NCBI RefSeq assembly: GCF_000276665.1
Contig: NW_004955418.1
Coordinates: forward strand, 4,997,714 to 5,061,713
Direction: 5' to 3'
From: Chinchilla lanigera
Taxonomy: Eukaryota; Chordata; Mammalia; Rodentia; Chinchillidae
Length of the DNA: 64,000 nucleotides
Of this stretch, positions 63,080 through 64,000 are shown piece after piece. The position numbers and the translations under genes are program-made. Each line of letters begins with the position of its first letter. Within the stretch, counting starts at the first letter, position 1. Below the pieces are notes generated by a model. It ran no database searches and was not told the origin of the DNA. It saw only the letters and a program-made list of their open reading frames with translations.

Positions 63080-63175
63080 AGGGACAGGGCTGTCACTCAG
63101 CAGTAGAGTATCTGTTCAGTATGCACCAAGTCCTGATTTCAATCTCCAGTGCAAAAAACAAAAAGCAAAAAACAA
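63080..63175 (+). mobile_element. ID-like tRNA-derived SINE, older copy
   Basis: gggacagggctgtcactcag, aagtcctgatttcaatctcc and a CAAAAA-rich tail; A and B boxes degraded. Confidence 0.75.
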
Positions 63176-63753
63176 ACCAAAATATAATACTGGGAACGGT
63201 AGTACTTATGTAGCACTAAGGAGAATAGCAGATGACAAAAAGGTAATTCTAATCCTCACTGGAAGCACTTCTAGTACTATTTTATGTTGTCTTTTCTGCA
63301 GGTTTGGTTTTTTTCTCAGGAGTCAAAAGACTACATGAAATGAAATGAACTTTTAACAAGTGAGAACATCATTATTTCAATGCATGTATCTCCAGAAAAC
63401 ATTTACAAAGAACACGCTTCAAAGAAGAATTAATAATTTCACATCACCTCTGGCAGTAATAAATTATTTCCATTGAGAAAGTCATGTATCTCAAGCTCAG
63501 TATTATACTCAGATTCTGTATAGTAACAAATATTCCCCACTCTTGAGAAGGAGCTCAATGTCCCTCCACAACCTGGCAAGCCACTGTTTTGAATTTTGAG
63601 CCAGGAGAGACTTTTAAAACAAGGTTAAACTTAATATGCCTATTATGAACAAACCAAATAAAACGTGTGATAATAGTTGAAGCAAGGAGACATCCCTGAG
63701 TTCTTGAACAGAATTTATTAGTTTGTGACGAACAGTATAAGAGATGGAAGATC

Positions 63754-63860
63754 GGGGGCTGGGGATTTAGCTCAGCAGCACAGTGCCTGCCTGGCAAGCG
63801 CAAGGTCGTGAGTTCGATTCCTGGTACCGGAAAAAAACAAAAACAAAAACAAAAAAAAAA
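63754..63860 (+). mobile_element. ID-like tRNA-derived SINE, young subfamily
   Basis: gggggctggggatttagctc, ggtcgtgagttcgattcc (intact B box) and cctggtaccggaaaaaaac with a CAAAAA/A tail. An exact 14-bp duplication, agagatggaagatc, lies at 63740-63753 and 63861-63874. Confidence 0.95.
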
Positions 63861-64000
63861 AGAGATGGAAGATCATCAACTTTTCCTTTCCCATGTCCAG
63901 AATCCCCAAGCTGTACCACTGCCAAAGATGCCTTTAGGACAGAAATGAGAACTTTCTCCAAGTTGGGTATAAACTATGGAACCCAGCATTTGCTACATCT

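Larger units (their letters stand above)
30250..64000 (-). other. MAN2A1: MAN2A1 gene, 3' portion (six coding exons, five complete introns, 3' UTR)
   Basis: The minus strand encodes the C-terminal quarter of Golgi alpha-mannosidase II. This type II membrane enzyme of the medial Golgi belongs to GH38 and trims two mannoses from GlcNAcMan5GlcNAc2 during complex N-glycan synthesis. Recognition rests on continuous similarity to the MAN2A1 C-terminus across six exons in the correct order, with compatible phases at every junction. Complete introns measure about 1.6, 15.6, 6.6, 1.1 and 2.7 kb. The paralogue MAN2A2 is less likely, because family-variable stretches (for example the segment around SYPSLLSH and the tail ending STFRIRLR) resemble MAN2A1 as I remember it. 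The transmembrane anchor and catalytic aspartates lie upstream, outside the window. The left boundary is the predicted poly(A) site and is approximate. Confidence 0.93.
61293..64000 (-). other. MAN2A1: MAN2A1 intron, partial (continues beyond the window)
   Basis: This is intronic sequence upstream of the exon at 61159-61292. Two ID-like SINEs occur (about 63,080 and 63,754). A 123-codon plus-strand open frame at 62032-62403 has no recognisable domain and is treated as chance. Confidence 0.75.

Noticed and set aside
59737..63860. tRNA-like A and B boxes that could suggest tRNA genes
   Set aside because: The sequences are ID-like SINEs with A-rich tails and target-site duplications, not cloverleaf-complete tRNAs.
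61293..64000. Search for the next upstream MAN2A1 exon
   Set aside because: No minus-strand segment with the expected residues and splice sites was found; it probably lies beyond the window.

Overview
This is eukaryotic nuclear DNA: spliced exons with GT/AG junctions, long introns, and dense LINE, SINE and LTR repeats. B1 and ID-type SINEs and MT/ORR1-like MaLR LTRs point to a rodent. The youngest ID-like copies end in an unusual 'cctggtaccgg' tail that I do not recognise as murine, so I favour a non-murine rodent; the species cannot be fixed from sequence alone.

Right half (about 30,250-64,000): the 3' part of MAN2A1 (Golgi alpha-mannosidase II, glycoside hydrolase family 38) on the minus strand. 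Six consecutive coding exons are legible at 61159-61292, 58351-58492, 57136-57269, 50343-50540, 34610-34720 and 32859-33011. Their splice phases are compatible, and the last ends in TGA. Together they encode about 290 C-terminal residues of a protein that is normally about 1,140 residues long. The rest, including the catalytic N-terminal half, lies beyond 64,000. A 3' UTR of up to about 2.6 kb follows, with a candidate distal AATAAA at 30267-30272 (minus).

Left half (1-30,250): downstream intergenic DNA with no protein-coding gene that I can support. It holds a degraded plus-strand L1 (1-5185) with a nested solo MaLR LTR and a SINE, further solo LTRs (MaLR, MLT1, MLT2), MIR and hAT-type fossils, a 100-N assembly gap (8683-8782), and an unclassified retroelement-like block with tandem repeats (about 14,130-15,720).

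The MAN2A1 introns carry three items of note: a complete LTR-internal-LTR MaLR provirus with a perfect 5-bp target duplication (35067-37298) and a 214-codon open frame; a minus-strand L1 that keeps its 5' start but lacks internal sequence (40440-44497); and several young ID-like SINEs with clean target-site duplications. I see no bacterial-style operon, CRISPR array, or new gene system. The best leads are the provirus and its asymmetric LTR differences, the unclassified block near 14-15.7 kb, and a compact nested inverted-repeat cluster at 45101-45206.
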